Below, piece after piece: positions 44,133 to 57,300 of a stretch of DNA of 64,000 nt. The position numbers were made by a program, and so were the translations under genes. Under the pieces are notes generated by a model. It was given only the letters and a program-made list of their open reading frames with translations, had not been told where the DNA came from and ran no database searches. Origin of the DNA: Colius striatus (lineage: Eukaryota > Chordata > Aves > Coliiformes > Coliidae); contig NC_084774.1 of the NCBI RefSeq assembly GCF_028858725.1, positions 7,290,001-7,354,000 on the forward strand, in the 5' to 3' direction. Each line of letters starts with the position of its first letter. Within the stretch, counting starts at the first letter, position 1.

Positions 44133-46235
44133 GCCCCCCACGCCACGGCCCTGGGGCACGAGGCCACGGCCGGCTGACCGTGGGCACGGCACAGAGCCGG
44201 GCACGGCCCGGCCCGCACCCTGCCCGGCACCAACCCCCCGGGGAGGGACGGGAGGGCTCGGAGGAGACGCCCGGCGGGTGCCGGCTGCTTCCAGCCCCCA
44301 GGACGTGTCTCGGCCTTCAGCCCTGCTCCTCCAGGCTGCAAACGGAGGCTGCGGTGCTGGACGTGCCCCTGCCAGAAAGGGAGGGATGAAAACGCAAGCA
44401 GAGCTGTCCCCTGATCAGGCACTGCCCCAGCTGCCTGAGGGGGGATTTTCCTCTGCCCTGATGTTGTCCAGGGTGAGGTTAAATAGCTTGAGGGTGAGGT
44501 GGTCCCTGACCAGGCTGGCTGCCCTTGCAGGGTTCTGTGCCAGGTTGGCATCAGCTCCAGCCCTAACCTTGTCCTACTCCCAGCTGCAAACAGCCTCAGC
44601 TGCCCCGCTGGCCGTGGGGGGAAAGGAGGTTGGCAGTGGGTCTGTATGAGAGGAGAGGTGGTGTCCAGCTCAGGGTGAGCCCCACTGTCCCCAGGCCCTG
44701 CAGTGGGATCGACTGGATCTCACGTTCCTTCCACTGCAATTGGGGTGTAACTGTTCTGCACTGGCACTGCTGGGAGCCCCAGGGAGCTGGGGCTGTGCTG
44801 GGAGCACTATCCATGATGGGAGGACACCAGCCTGGGATGACCAGGTAACAGAGACACTGTCCTCTGAGGCAGGAGCAGCTGGAGGGGATCAAGCCAAACC
44901 GAGGGATCAGCCCCAGTGGGGCTCTGGCCCCTAAACCCTTTGCTCTGTGGGGCTCCATTTGTTTCAGAGGAGCAGCTGCCCTCTGTGCCTGCTGGCACCC
45001 AGCCCCCAGAGCAGAGGTCCCTGCAAGGGGCTGCCAGGGAGCAGACATGGGGGGATACTCCTGAGAGAAGGAGCTGCCTCAGCCATTGCTGCATGCTCGT
45101 TATTCCCACTACAGAAAGAGCTGCCAGGGAACCCAGGGGCTGCAGCAGCCTGTGATAAGAGGTGATGACCAAATCCAGCTGGGCTCAGCTTGTGCCCTGG
45201 TCCCCCTCACCATGACCCCCAGGCTGGCTCCATCTGCTGCCTCATCCCTCCCTGCCTTGGCGCCAGGCCAGGGCAGGCCAGAGTCACACAGCCCTGGGTA
45301 TCACTGACCCCGCAGGAGCTGAGCCTCTGGGTGCCAATGCACTCACCCTCCCTCCCACAGAGAGGGAGCTCCCCGTGCCCACAGACAGCCTGGGCAGGGA
45401 GACCTTGCACTGCTGCTCATCACCACAGCCTCTGAGCACCTCACAGCTGAGCAGGGGGTCCCCTTCCCAGATCCCCCACCTGGCTGAGCCCCTTCAGGGC
45501 TGCCCCCAGCACAGCATTCATTCCCTGTGGGGTTTTTCCTTGACTCCTGGTTCTATGTTTGGAAATCGTGCATCTCCTCTGTGCACACAGGAGTACACCC
45601 AGCAACACCTGCCCCAGCAGCAGAACCAAGCACCCTGCAATCACATAAGCAGCTCCAGTATCTGTTGATGGCTGCAGGATGGGTCCCAGGCATTTGGGTC
45701 ATGGTGTTTGCTGCCAGTTGTCCTGGCTGGCTGTTGGCATCACCACAGCTGCCAGCACTGGCTCTGCCTTTAGCAATTTGCTAATCAGGAGGAAGACAAG
45801 AAACACCAATAGCAGTGCAAATCCAGCCTTTCTGAACCTCAGTGGGGCCTCCTGGGAAGAGCAGTGTGGGATGGGATGGGATGGGATGGGATGGGATGGG
45901 ATGGGATGGGATGGGATGGGATGGGATGGGATGGGAGGGTGTGCACGCTCCCAGCATCGAGTCTTCCAGTAGCGACGGTCTGTGGCCATTCGTGTGAGCT
46001 TCATCCTCTGCTCCAACCAGCTCCTGCTGCACTGTTACTTGAAGAAAGGAAGGAGTTTCCCCTTCTGCCCATAAATATTCCAGTAGCAAAATGTATTAAA
46101 ATGTGAAGACTAAATGACATGTATTAATTAAAAAGCATTATGCAAATAATGAAAAGAGCATGTAAATGAATTTTCTATCTATGCATGGAATGCATACTGT
46201 ATATTTTATTAAAGACCCAAGTGACCCACTCTGAA
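44133..46235 (+). other. KCNS1: Probable KCNS1 3' UTR
   Basis: No canonical AATAAA was found on the + strand close to the stop. An AT-rich block at 46070-46215 contains ATTAAA motifs, including one at 46208-46213, typical of a mammal- or bird-type 3' end. The UTR would then be about 2.1 kb and include the ATGGG repeat. This is inferred from composition and motif only. Confidence 0.35.
45871..45935. repeat. (ATGGG)13 microsatellite
   Basis: Thirteen perfect ATGGG units, ending ATGGGAGGG. It lies in the probable KCNS1 3' UTR. The G-triplets at 5-nt spacing could form G-quadruplexes in the transcript. Confidence 0.95.
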
Positions 46236-49200
46236 GGATGGTTTTGTTTGGTGCCTCTGCTCCTGCAGCAGATCAGGGTCAAGGGGTGGGTGGGAGCAGC
46301 TCCAAGGGTGCGAGTGCTGCTCTGGAGTGACCACAGATCCCCGTGAACCAGCTCAAGCAGCCTCTCAGAACACAGCAGAGCTTTCAGCCTGCAGCTCATC
46401 CCTGCCCTGGGTGGTGGGTGACAGCCCTCATGCCTGGACACTGGTCTCATCCTAGCTGGAGTATTTGGGATAACCCATCTCCCTGGAGGTCCCCAGGGTG
46501 TGGGGGAATGGGTGGGAGCTGGCAGGCTCCAGGAAGAGCTGCCCAGGAAGGGAGGGAAGTGCAGAGCAGCTTTCAGAGAGAGACCAGAGGATAGCAATTG
46601 ACATTAAAGATGCAGCAAAGAGCTTGGCCCATGGTCGTTTCCTCCATCCTATTTGTTACACAGCCATGAGACCTGGGAAGCAGGCAAGGAGGAGCAGGAA
46701 TGTGCAGAAACACAGACTGGGATCAGCAACCTCAAGGACTGCAGAGCTGAGCTGCCAGCATGGGAGCTGAGAGGCAGCAGACACCTGTCATTATCCCTCC
46801 TAGCAGCCACTCTTACACTAATTTTAACCCCAGGATCGTGGGTCATGTTTTAGAGTAAACACACAAGAGGCTTCATTTGTAAAGAAAAGGTAGTTTGGGT
46901 AGGAAGTGCTCCTTTCTTCACTTGGTTAAACAGAGTTTTAGGCACAGGTCTGTCAGCAGAAGGCTGGAGGAGGTGTGTGGAGGGCGTCTCACCTGAGGCT
47001 CTGGTTGTTGGCAAGGGCAGGGGATGGGGAGGGGATACAGCACCCTGCTGCTCATCACAGAGAGCTGCCTTCATCCCCTGTCCATCCCCACTGCTTTCAT
47101 TCACTCCAAGGACTGAGCCCACCCACGCTAATCCAGGCTGACTCTGGGCAGCGGTTCCCCCAACACCACAGTGTGTTAAATCCCATCTCCTGCCACAGAG
47201 AACATTCCCTGGGCTTCAGTGGCCCTGATCACATCCAGCCTCCATCACATTCCTTGCTCAGGACCAACTGCCAGCACCCAGCCTCAGGCTGCCCATGACA
47301 GGGACTGTGGGCACCATGAATTAAGCCTCATTATCACAGGTTACCTCTGGCCAACACTGTGTGGTAGCTCAGTAGCCGCTTAAGAGGTTTGGAAGGGCCC
47401 TGAGGGCAGCCCCACACAGCACCAGGCTGCCTATGGAGATCCCTGTGCACCTGCAGAGTTTTAAGGCCCTGAGCAGATGCTGAGCACACAAGCAGCAGCA
47501 GCCCTGGCCAAGCTGAGGCAGCTCAGTTTGCCAGTGTGCCTGGTTACCTCAAGGGGTGGCTGCTCTTTGGAGCTGGCTCTCATGTTTCATGGGGTGTAGC
47601 TTGTGCTCTGATGCTGCTGAGGCTACATCTTCCTTTACCCTGAAGGCAACACAAAGGGCTGAGTGAGCTCCTGATGCTGCAAGTGGCCTCTCTGATGTGC
47701 TGAAATGAGGGGGGTGTCTCTGGGCTTTTTGTCTCAGTGGGCTGGTTGGGGAGGGGAAGACTTCCTGCTGCTCTCCTTGCATCATGCATGCCTCTGCTAG
47801 ATGTGATAGGAGGGGAGGGTTAAAAATAGACCTTAATCTTTAGTCCTTTGAGAGTTTTTCCATTTAAAAAACCTGAAGTCTACAAGCTGCTGATCTCTCC
47901 AAGGCAAAAGCTCCCCTAAGTCAGGGCTTAAAGCAAGGCAGGACCTGCCATGAGCCCCCTACGCTGCCCTCCCTCAGCACAGGGCTGCTGTGCCAGAGAG
48001 CTCCAGCCCTGGGAACACCACCAAAGATGTTTGCTTTTTTTAGCCTCCTGCTCTCTGTGAAGACATTAGGATTTGTGTGGCTATGAGTAACTGCACTAGG
48101 CAAATCCTCCCACTGCTGTGCAGGCAGAGCAAGCGGAGCCAGAGCTCTGCAGAGCAGGGAAGAGCTGGGTGCAGGAAGGGGCCCAGCACCAGGTGAGTGG
48201 GTGATCACAGCCCACTGTTGCCTGAGCAAGACACTTCTGTTGCCAGGACTGGTCTGACTTGCTATTTCTAAGGCAAGTAGAAATTTCCTGTTCTTTTGCT
48301 AATCCCTCATCAGTTTTCCCCCCAAGGGCTGCAGTTGCCTTTGGTACAGTGGGTAAATCAATTAAACACATTAGCAGGTTATTCCTACAAAAGCTGCTCT
48401 CCACACTCACAGAATGATTGATGAAAGAGCGACTCTGTTGCCCCCAGGGAATGATGATTAAGGAGTGACCTTATTAAGCTATTTCATGCAGCTGAGAATT
48501 AGCCATCTCTGCTCAAAGAGACCAAGCAAACTTCATTACTTTTGTTTAAAACTTCTTTTCCTTTGCCAGCTTTCAGATCTGTGACTGGTGCACTCGGCTG
48601 GTTGGGGAGGAACTGGCAGATTAGAAAGGGTTTGGGCTGCAGGAAGGAGAGGCTCCTCGCTGGCAGCATCTCTGGGATCTCCCCTGCCCAGCCCTGCTTT
48701 TCTTACCAGGGTGCAGAGAGTCAAAAATCAGAGCTGACTGCTTGAGCAGGTACCTGATAAACCAGCACTACCTGTAACTCCCACGTTTGCTGAGCGCAGT
48801 CTGGACAGCAGGAAAGACAAACAGTGCTACAGTAAGACTGTTTTTATACAAAATCATACTAAAACACTTCATCAGAGTAGTAGGAAAGAGCCAAGGTCTG
48901 TATATGCTTATGGGTTCACTGCAGCCTTTTCCTGAACCATAGCTATTAACTTGGTTGGAGGAAACACACACACTCCAGGCTTTTGCTCTGTCCCTTGTGA
49001 TAGATGAAGCCTGGGAGGTGTGCAGTTAAGTTAACCAACTCTGCCTGGACAGGTCACACAGCTTTAGGGGATGGAAAACACAGGTCAGGTGTGCAGGGAA
49101 GCACAGCACCAGTGATGCACATTCACAGCCAGACCTCAAATCCAGCTAGAGCTGAGGGGAGAGAATCACCTCACACCTTTGGTTCCAAGATCATCCCTTC

Positions 49201-50824
49201 TACAGTCAACAAGTGATGGTCTAGAGCTCGTGAGGCTCTTGGGGCTGAGGAAAGGCCACCCTGCAGCTCATCCATCCCATGACTGTGCAGGGACAGGTCT
49301 GCAAGAGGCTGCTCTGGTGCTGTGACCACTCTGGATGGGATTCAGGGGCTCTGGGCTCCCTCCACTCTCAGCGCTGTATCGATTTTAATAGCACCAACCC
49401 AGAGGGGAGAGGAACAGGCTGTGCTGCCTAGATGAAATTCAATTGTTTTAAAGGTTTTAAAGAAGCTGGCTGTCTTCCTGGGCTCTTAAATTAAAGGGCA
49501 ATTAAGTCACTTGCAGTCTGGAAAGAGCTAATGGGTGTTTCCTGTTTGACTGTCTAAAATTTTTGCCAGAGTGATTAAGGCAATGAGAAATTGTCAACTC
49601 TCACATCAGGGCTGTCAGCCAACACTCAAAGCCTCTATCCACAGAGCATGCTCAGACTGTTTTGGCTGGTGGACAGGAGGAAATGGGATAAAATGAGGGT
49701 GTAAGAAAGGATTTGGGCGTAAAAGACACTGGCACAGCAAGACCTGTACCTTAGTACTGATAATTACTATGGGAGGAGGAGAAACACTGCTGGTGCTATG
49801 GTTCTGTGGCAAGTTGACTTTTACCCCCATGGAGGAGAAAAACCTAGCTGAACATCAGCCCCAGCTCGTGGCTACTTGTCAGCATTGGTTCTATTAGTTA
49901 TATGCAGTTGCTATTTGTGCAGCAGGTCTGGTGCTCCCAGCACAGAGGGAGGGCAGGGGAACACTCCTCTGTGGGGCTGCAGCACTGCTGCTGTGCTGGG
50001 AGTGCAGCCCTCTGCAGTATCCTGCTCATGTGGCTGAGGAACATGCAAGAGCTCTAGGCCTTCCTAGTTACTAGAAATGCCTGCAGTCTCCCTCCCTTTG
50101 ATTTCCACACTCCTTCCTAACATTTCAAACCTCAGATCTATTTTGTTTCTTCCGGGCTTGCTAAGCAAAGCTGACTCCTGAATGAATTCTGTCTCTGCTT
50201 CGGTTAGTCATCCCTTCAGGACAGATTTAGTAACTGCTCAGGGAAACCACGTAGAAGCCAAGAGTTCACCATTGGAAGGCAGCACCCACTCACTGTCAGC
50301 TTCATCTTTTGCTGGGCTAGAATGATGAAAGTGCAGCAAGTCAGGCAGAACGAGGCGATCCCTCAACCCCTCAGCTCACCTGCTGGGGTGATAAGTGGAT
50401 CCGTACCCGACCCAAGGCTCAGGAAAACTGCTGCAGTGTGAAATAACAGAGACTGCAAGTATCCACAGCAGGATCCACTGTCCCCATCTGCCAGGGCAGC
50501 CCTGGGGCACAAGACCCTCTTGTAGAACTGCCTGAACTCCCAGCACGTGTCCATTGCCCCTCGGCATCGCCACAGAGCTGGCAGAACACCGGCCTGGCCC
50601 GGAGCACATCTCTCCCTCAGGTGCAGAATGAGTAAGGTTTTACAGCTAAAGAATGGCCTCTTCTCTGCATATTTACTGCTGGTGTTTATTAAAGCTTACA
50701 TGCTCCTCCAGAATTTTGCCTAACAGGGGCTGACTAGAGGCACATCATGTTAAAACTGGTCCCTATAAGCAATAACACACCAGAGTGTTTTTAGAGCATA
50801 GATACGAGCTGTGCCACCACACTG
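46236..50824. other. KCNS1-STK4 intergenic region, no gene seen
   Basis: No supported gene or large repeat. Base composition falls from GC-rich to AT-rich across this interval. It is the convergent space between the two 3' ends. Confidence 0.5.
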
Positions 50825-53822
50825 ATGCTTTCAGGTAAGGACAGTTTATTTGTCCTTTTGAACAAATAAGGCAAGATAATTGAGAAAGAACAAACAAAAT
50901 CTCCTGTATCAAACTGAGGAATGCAATAACAGTTACTATTTCATACATATACAAACTAATGACCCAACACTATTATATACAAACAGCCAGATCTTACAAA
51001 ATAGCATTTCAAGTCAGCACTTTATGCCAGTGTTGCTCATCTCTATGTTACAAAAAAGTTAAAGCTACAAACTTCACATTTTTAAGTCTCACGTGACTGA
51101 CATCATCTGTGTGGGTTTGAGAAGCAAAAGTAAAGGTTTGTCCAGCACCCTTTCAGCAGTGCACATGGACCCAAGGAGCAGATGGATGCACCTTCACAAT
51201 TAAGCCTTTTGCTTAAAAACTTTGTCAGAACAGCTTTCCCTTATGGTACAGGCCTTGGTCTTAGCTCCAAGAAATGGCAGGTACTGTGCTCTCACACACT
51301 CCTGCAAAGGGACCAAAAAGGGAATTATTCTCACTGGTAGACTGAAAATCAGTGCAGGAGAAAATAATTCCTCTGCATTAGGGCTCCAAGTCCAAGAACT
51401 AACAACAAGTCTCAGCCACTGCAAGAGTTTAGGAAAGGTTCAGACAGTTAAGCCATTGGGCCAGTTTTACTTATTTTGGTTGGTTTGCTGTATTTTAAGA
51501 CAATCACATCAGCAGAGTATTTCAAGGGTGCTTACATTCAGTCACAGGTTGCATATTCTGTTAAGAGACACCATCCCGTGGTGTTTCACCTAAAACTTGA
51601 GTTTTGTAATGCCCTCTGATCACTACACACTTACCTACACAGTGCAGACATAAAACTCCTCCTGATAGAATCTGCTTGACCTGAGCCACATACAGGCAAT
51701 GCACAATTATCACCTCACACATCCATGTGTCCATCACACCAGAGGTGTTGGGCCAGATCCACCCCCGTGACTAATACAACATCCAACACTTGACCAGACA
51801 GCTCCCTCCTGGGTTGTGGGAGGGATTTTGAAGCAAAGGGTTGCTTGTAACAAACACGTGTTTAGGGCAAAAAGTATTACACAGGTTTCAGAGGAGCACT
51901 GAGTGAGGCCTGATGTTCACTCAACACCCCACTAGGCCTCATGAGAGAGCCCAGAATAAGGGGTTTCAGTCTGTTAACGGCAATAAACCTTTTAATTACT
52001 TGGCTTTACAACTTTTCCCATCCTTGAGGCTATCCAACAGCCTGTTATCCCTGGATGTACTCATACTTCAGCATCACAGATACACTGCTGCTGCCTCCCC
52101 ATTCCCTCAGGGCCAGCTGCTTTGCTGTGCTCACACTGCCTATCAGACCCAGACAGACAGACACAACTGGATGGCAGAGGGGGTACAAACGGCTTGGTTC
52201 CTTTCCCAGCAGTGGAGCATCACTGGTGAGAGCAGCCAGGAGTCTGCTCTGAGGGGCAACAGGAGCATGTGGAGGTGTGGAATGAACACTTCACCTCTCT
52301 AGCAGCATTTGATTGAGGAGACACTGCAATTTAGTTTAATTTTCTAGGTGATATACTAAGGCCTATTTCAGGAGGACATGGAAAAGGTTCCCTCTGTCAG
52401 AGCAAAGCTGGTAGCAATGCTTGCTCTGTCCAAATATGGCAGCATATGCTAGACACTGAAACTACACACCTCTGCTGTTACAGGCCATGAGGCAGGGCTA
52501 TCACTTCCTCACTGCCCTGTAACTGGGATCACTTTGCTGCTTCTGGTTTACTTTCCACTCTGTGTGATTTAATTGCACCATGCTCACAGTGATTGTATAC
52601 GCTGGGGCACTGTTGTTCACTGAGTTATGCCAGCCAGGAATGGCAGGGGAATAAGAAAGAAGAGCATCCAGAGGAACTGGAAGAGACTGAATCTCTTCTA
52701 GTAGGACATCAGGAATTGTCTTCTCAGCCAGATCATCTCTACCTTCACTCCATCACCACAAATGCACATCTTTATGAATTCAACAAAGTCTTGACTTTCT
52801 TTCCAACAGCTCTGATGTGCTAAATCTTGCAGAAATGTGAAGGGTTGTGAAATCAGGTTTTTATTCAAGCACCTAAAGATGTAAATCTGAAATGGAGCCC
52901 ATAAAATATTTCACAAACTGGGGAGATATTTAAGTCCTCTCAGACACAGGCAAGTACCTCACTCCTGAGAGAGGTTCACACAGCTTCCACCCATTCAAAT
53001 CCTGTTTGCTCTTCCCAGCACTCCACTGTCAGCAGGGTCTCCCTGAAGGAGATTTATAAACAGACAGACAAAGGGGAATCAGAGTACCAGCTGGCTTTTG
53101 GTGTTAAGTTGGTGGGGATTTTAAATTACAGAATATGATTTCTGATGGGAGGCACAACATGCTTCATCTACTCGTATTCAGAAAGGAGACAAAAAGAGGA
53201 CAAAACTGAGGTCCTGGAAAAACCACACTTGCTGAAAGCACACAGTGTAAGGCATGGGGCTTATTACAGGCTTTAGAAAATGAGATTTAAGTTTCCTTTC
53301 AAAAGGCTGGAACAGTTTGTTCATGTTCTCACCTGCTCTCTTCAGTGACCTAAAACTTATCAGTACCTTAACAGTAATACAGTTAACAGCTTGAAACTGA
53401 GTCTGTGCATTCACAAAGGAAAAACAAAAAGAAGAACCACAAAAGATGCAGCTGTTAAACAACCACAATCCATATGAACTTCAACCAGAACAGACTACTG
53501 ACAGCTCAGTTGGAAAAGAGAGCCAACATTCATGAGCCTATATCTATCTGTTCCTCTGATTTAAAAACAACTCTCCTAAAAAACAACAGTAACAAAACTC
53601 CTTCGGAATCATGTTTTAAATACAGGTCTGACATCAAAACATGCCCTTAGGATTCTCCACTGACCGCTGTTCCTGAGTTCACAAAGGTGCTATGGAAAAA
53701 TAAACGAGCAGAAGTATTGCCCTCTATTTTGCTGTCGTATTTCAATAGAAATCAATCTGTTCAGTAGTCAGAAAAGCAAAGGAGCAGGTCGCTGGAGGGT
53801 GGAAGAACATTCTACCAGTGGC
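50825..53822 (-). other. STK4: Probable STK4 3' UTR
   Basis: On the - strand the sequence after the stop is AT-rich and gene-free for 3 kb. A canonical poly(A) hexamer (TTTATT on the + strand) lies at 50845-50850, and a second at 50685-50690. Either could end the message, giving a 3' UTR of about 3.0 or 3.15 kb. Use of either site is inferred. Confidence 0.5.
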
Positions 53823-53981
53823 TCAGAAGTTCTGCTGCCGCCGCTTCTTGGCTTCAATGGCATCGAGGATGGGCTGCCGCTTGGACTGGTACTTCTGGCG
53901 GATCTCCTCGATCTCCTGCTCCATCATGGGGTCCAGGGCTGAGAGCCTCCTCTGAAGCTCATCAACGCTCCAAGTCTTTAG
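53823..53981 (-). CDS. STK4: Last coding exon of STK4 (MST1), SARAH domain; rest of gene outside the window
   Basis: Hippo-pathway serine/threonine kinase; this exon carries the C-terminal SARAH helix that mediates MST1 homodimers and binding to SAV1 and RASSF proteins. Read on the - strand, an acceptor CCCTGCTAG precedes 159 nt that encode 52 residues and TGA (53825-53823). The residues start LKTWSVDELQRRL and continue through ALDPMMEQEIEE to end KKRRQQNF. This matches the vertebrate MST1 C-terminus almost residue for residue, including the heptad pattern of the helix. The kinase domain and other exons are not in the window, so the last intron exceeds 10 kb. MST2 (STK3) has a very similar tail, but its ending differs and synteny with KCNS1 favours STK4. 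Confidence 0.93.
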   Translation of the reverse strand, partial: LKTWSVDELQRRLSALDPMMEQEIEEIRQKYQSKRQPILDAIEAKKRRQQNF

Positions 53982-54042
53982 CTAGCAGGGAGACAAAAGG
54001 ACAGACACGGGCATCAGTGCAGCCAGCAGCTGAGAGGTTGTT

Positions 54043-54225
54043 AAGCGTTGGAAGAGGCTGCCCAGGGACGGGACGTGGTGGGGTTCCCATCCCTGGAGAT
54101 ATTCAAAACACTCATAGATGAGGTGCTGAGGGACATGGTTTAGCTTAGTAGTGGGTTTGGCAGTGTGAGGTGACTGGTTGGATTCGATGATTGAAGGTCT
54201 TTTCCAATTGTAATGGTTCTATTCT
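54043..54225 (+). mobile_element. CR1 3' tail, first of two adjacent
   Basis: GTTGGAAGAGGCTGCCCAGGGA, GGGTTCCCATCCCTGGAGATAT, and GATTCGATGATTGAAGGTCT then TTCCAATTGTAATGGTTCTATTC form a CR1 3' end. It lies about 60 bp upstream, in transcript terms, of the last STK4 exon and is antisense to the gene. Confidence 0.85.
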
Positions 54226-54321
54226 ACGCTTGCACACGTTCCTATGTGACCTGATGTATGTGAACCTGCTTCTGCAGGTAGGTTGGACTAGATGATCTCT
54301 AAAGGTCCCTTCCAACCCTAC
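54226..54321 (+). mobile_element. CR1 3' tail, second of two adjacent
   Basis: CACGTTCCTATGTGACCTG, CTGCTTCTGCAGG and TTGGACTAGATGATCTCTAA followed by GGTCCCTTCCAACCC are the canonical CR1 3' end. It follows the first tail directly in the same orientation and belongs to a different subfamily. Confidence 0.88.
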
Positions 54322-57300
54322 CTGAGGGTCACAGCACATCTTCCAGTAGCAGAAGGTGGAAGAGTTCTGCTGCTCTCAGTGAGACTGGCATGAGCCTCAG
54401 GAGACTGGGCTGCCTCTCCTCATTTTACAGCTACATTACATGCTCTGTTTAGTGACAGCCTGAGTGTATAAAACAACCAGGGAAATGTTTCCCCCATTGA
54501 GTTGTTTTTGTAACGCTTCATTTCGCAGGCTTCGAACAGAAACGCTGTGTTGAGATGGAACAGAAGCAAAGTTCTCCCCCTCCCCTTTCCTTGCAACTAA
54601 ACTTCCTTCTGCTAAGTGACAAAAGGAGATAGAAAGGAAAAGGAATTAAAAAACCCATCATTGACTGAAGTCTCATTTAAAAAAAGCCAAAAAAGGGCAT
54701 TTATGTACAATGAGGCTGAACCTCAGTCACGTGAGGAATTCAGACTCCTCTACAGCAGAAATCCCAGACACACACACACCAGGTCACTCTGGGCCAGTCT
54801 CATCCTGATAGACTATGCAAATATAACTTGTATTTTGCTGCACATGTGAAGGTATCAGGCAAGCCAGGACAAGCTTTCCTCCGCTGCACTCTCTGTCTGT
54901 CTGCCCTTTGTTTAAGTGTCTCTCTTGTGTGTGCCAATCTCCTGAGAACTGGCACAGCAAAGTTTTGTTCTGTGATTAGAGATGCCAAGTGTGGCCTGAG
55001 ACAGTCTAGACTGTCCCCAGCTACAGCCTTCATGTACTATTGTAACGTGAATACCTGTGGGAACAGACAGGATTTAGGGTACTGTTGAAGCACCAGCCCT
55101 TTTCCCATCCCAGACTGAGTGATGCTCAGAAATAACTCGGCTGTTTTACAGCCACCACAGAAGGATGGGAATGACTATTCCCACCACCTGCTTTCAGTGA
55201 TCACCTGCTGTGGAAACTAGGAATGTGTGTAATAATTTGGGTGTTTTTTTGTGAACTAAGAAGTGCCAATGTTTGGACTTTTGACAAGTGTCACAACTGA
55301 CTTATCTTTATTTCAGTTAAGTGATGCTGCTGTCCTGATTTAGCTGTTCATTAGTCACCTGTTGTGGTTATTCAAGTCATTTCTGAACCAAAACACACAG
55401 AGCAAAGCTTGCTGCCTATTATAAAGCACCAACTGAATTACTGGCTGTTTAATGGCAGCTTGCATCAGTCCTCAAAATGTATGTAAATACTAAAATGAGG
55501 AAATCCTGACCCTTCTTCCTGAGGTGGAAGAGACACCAAGCCTCAAACCACAAAGTCATCTGCTAGCTTATTTCTCACAAGGTCTGTTGTAATTCTTTAG
55601 CATATTCTGCTAAATAAGATATTTCCTAGTTGCAGCTACAGAATCACAAATCCACTTGAACAGCTGAGGCACACACAAACCAAAACCTTCCTTGCAAGGG
55701 TATATGGTCTTTCAGCCTCTCCAATCAGGCAACTGCTCATCAGGAAGACAAAGTATTTCCTCCACAAAGATATCCATTATTTAGACCCATTAATGCAACT
55801 TTACCAGACAGCAGTTTAAGTTGATGCATGGCACCAGTTGCCTTTTCACACTAATTTATTACGGAGCAGGTAATGATTCACCATTCCCCTTCCTCACTGT
55901 GCAGGGCATTGAACAGTCAAATGGAAATGTAAAAAAGATGAAAACATTAATTCAGGTACTGAACACATAGACTAAGCAGCTCTACTGGAGCAAATGGCTG
56001 TCAGCTTTCCCAGAGTATCCACTGCCAGAGTACTAAAAGAGCTTATGAACAGATCTAAACTACCTCACTCACGGCTTAAGCCTACTATTAGATGTCAGAA
56101 ATTGTCCTTGGGCTGCAATCTTCCATGGATGCCCTTTGAGCCTTCTCCAGCATCCTCCCGAAGTGCTGGGTGCTGCTTACAACCAGAAACAAATTGCCAG
56201 AGTTGGCAGATCAGAGGGCAGAGCAGATTTACAGCAGTGATCTCTCCAGACCCTGAGAATGTGGCAGTAAGAAAAAAACCTCCCTCATGAACGTTCTTGA
56301 ACATGATGTAGCATCACAGGACATCCTCCACGGACACTGACAAAGTCATTCTGCTAACTGTAAGCAACTGCTGGCATTGATAATTCCTGGGACTGTCAGA
56401 TGTGGAAGGTTCTCAGAGCATAGATAAGTCTGGGGTGGGCAAAAGCTTACAGATATATATATATATATTAATATGAATGAATTAGAGAGTGGGTTACCTG
56501 CACAACGGAGAACAAAGCAGCTACTTAAAGTGACAGACCACAGGTTAAACAGCACAGGGGCGGTGGGAGAAGGGAGTGAGGCAAGTAGATGCAGTGCAAA
56601 AAAATCCAAGAGCACAGAAACACATCTCGTGTGCAATGCTGTGTGTTGATGAGGAAGGACTCAGAGAGTTTTCATCTGGAATAACGTCAGCGTGGCTGTG
56701 AATGACATGCTACTCCTAAAAGAGGCAGAGAAGCCAAAGGGCAATGCCAGTAAAAGGTCCAGAACATGACTGTTCATCACAGATGAGCAGACGAGAGGCT
56801 GACAGGCATCTCATTACTAATGAGAGCCAAGCGCCCACGCGGTGACAGAGGACGCCCAGCCCTCTGCTCCCACTGTGCTGCACAACCCTCCACAACACGA
56901 GCCCTGGGACCTGGGCTGGGCTGTTACTCAGCTTGTCCTTCACTTGCATATACATATTTAAAAGAGAAAAACAAAAGCAAAGAGAAGTGCTTCAAACGCG
57001 ACGGCCTCCATTTCACCCTGCACTGTGGCACTTCCCTGCGAGCCAACGCCACACACAGACCTGCTCACAGAAAAGGAGTTTTTAAACTCCAACACGTCTG
57101 TCTCTGCAGTGGTAAGCTCCTGGGATACTGACATTATTCTCTTAGAAAAATGCCAGAAGCTAAATAAGAAAAGAAGGACAAGGACAGAGTATCTCATGAC
57201 AGATGACTACTCAGGGTAAAGACTCAGCGCCAAACAGCTGCAATTAGAGCTGGGTTTAGCCACGGGCTCAGTCCCACTGCTCTCCTCACTTCTCCTTCTG

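Noticed and set aside
56340-56636. Possible STK4 penultimate exon on the - strand
   Set aside because: The frame next to a GTCAGT donor does not encode MST1 linker sequence, and the open frame present has no similarity to it.
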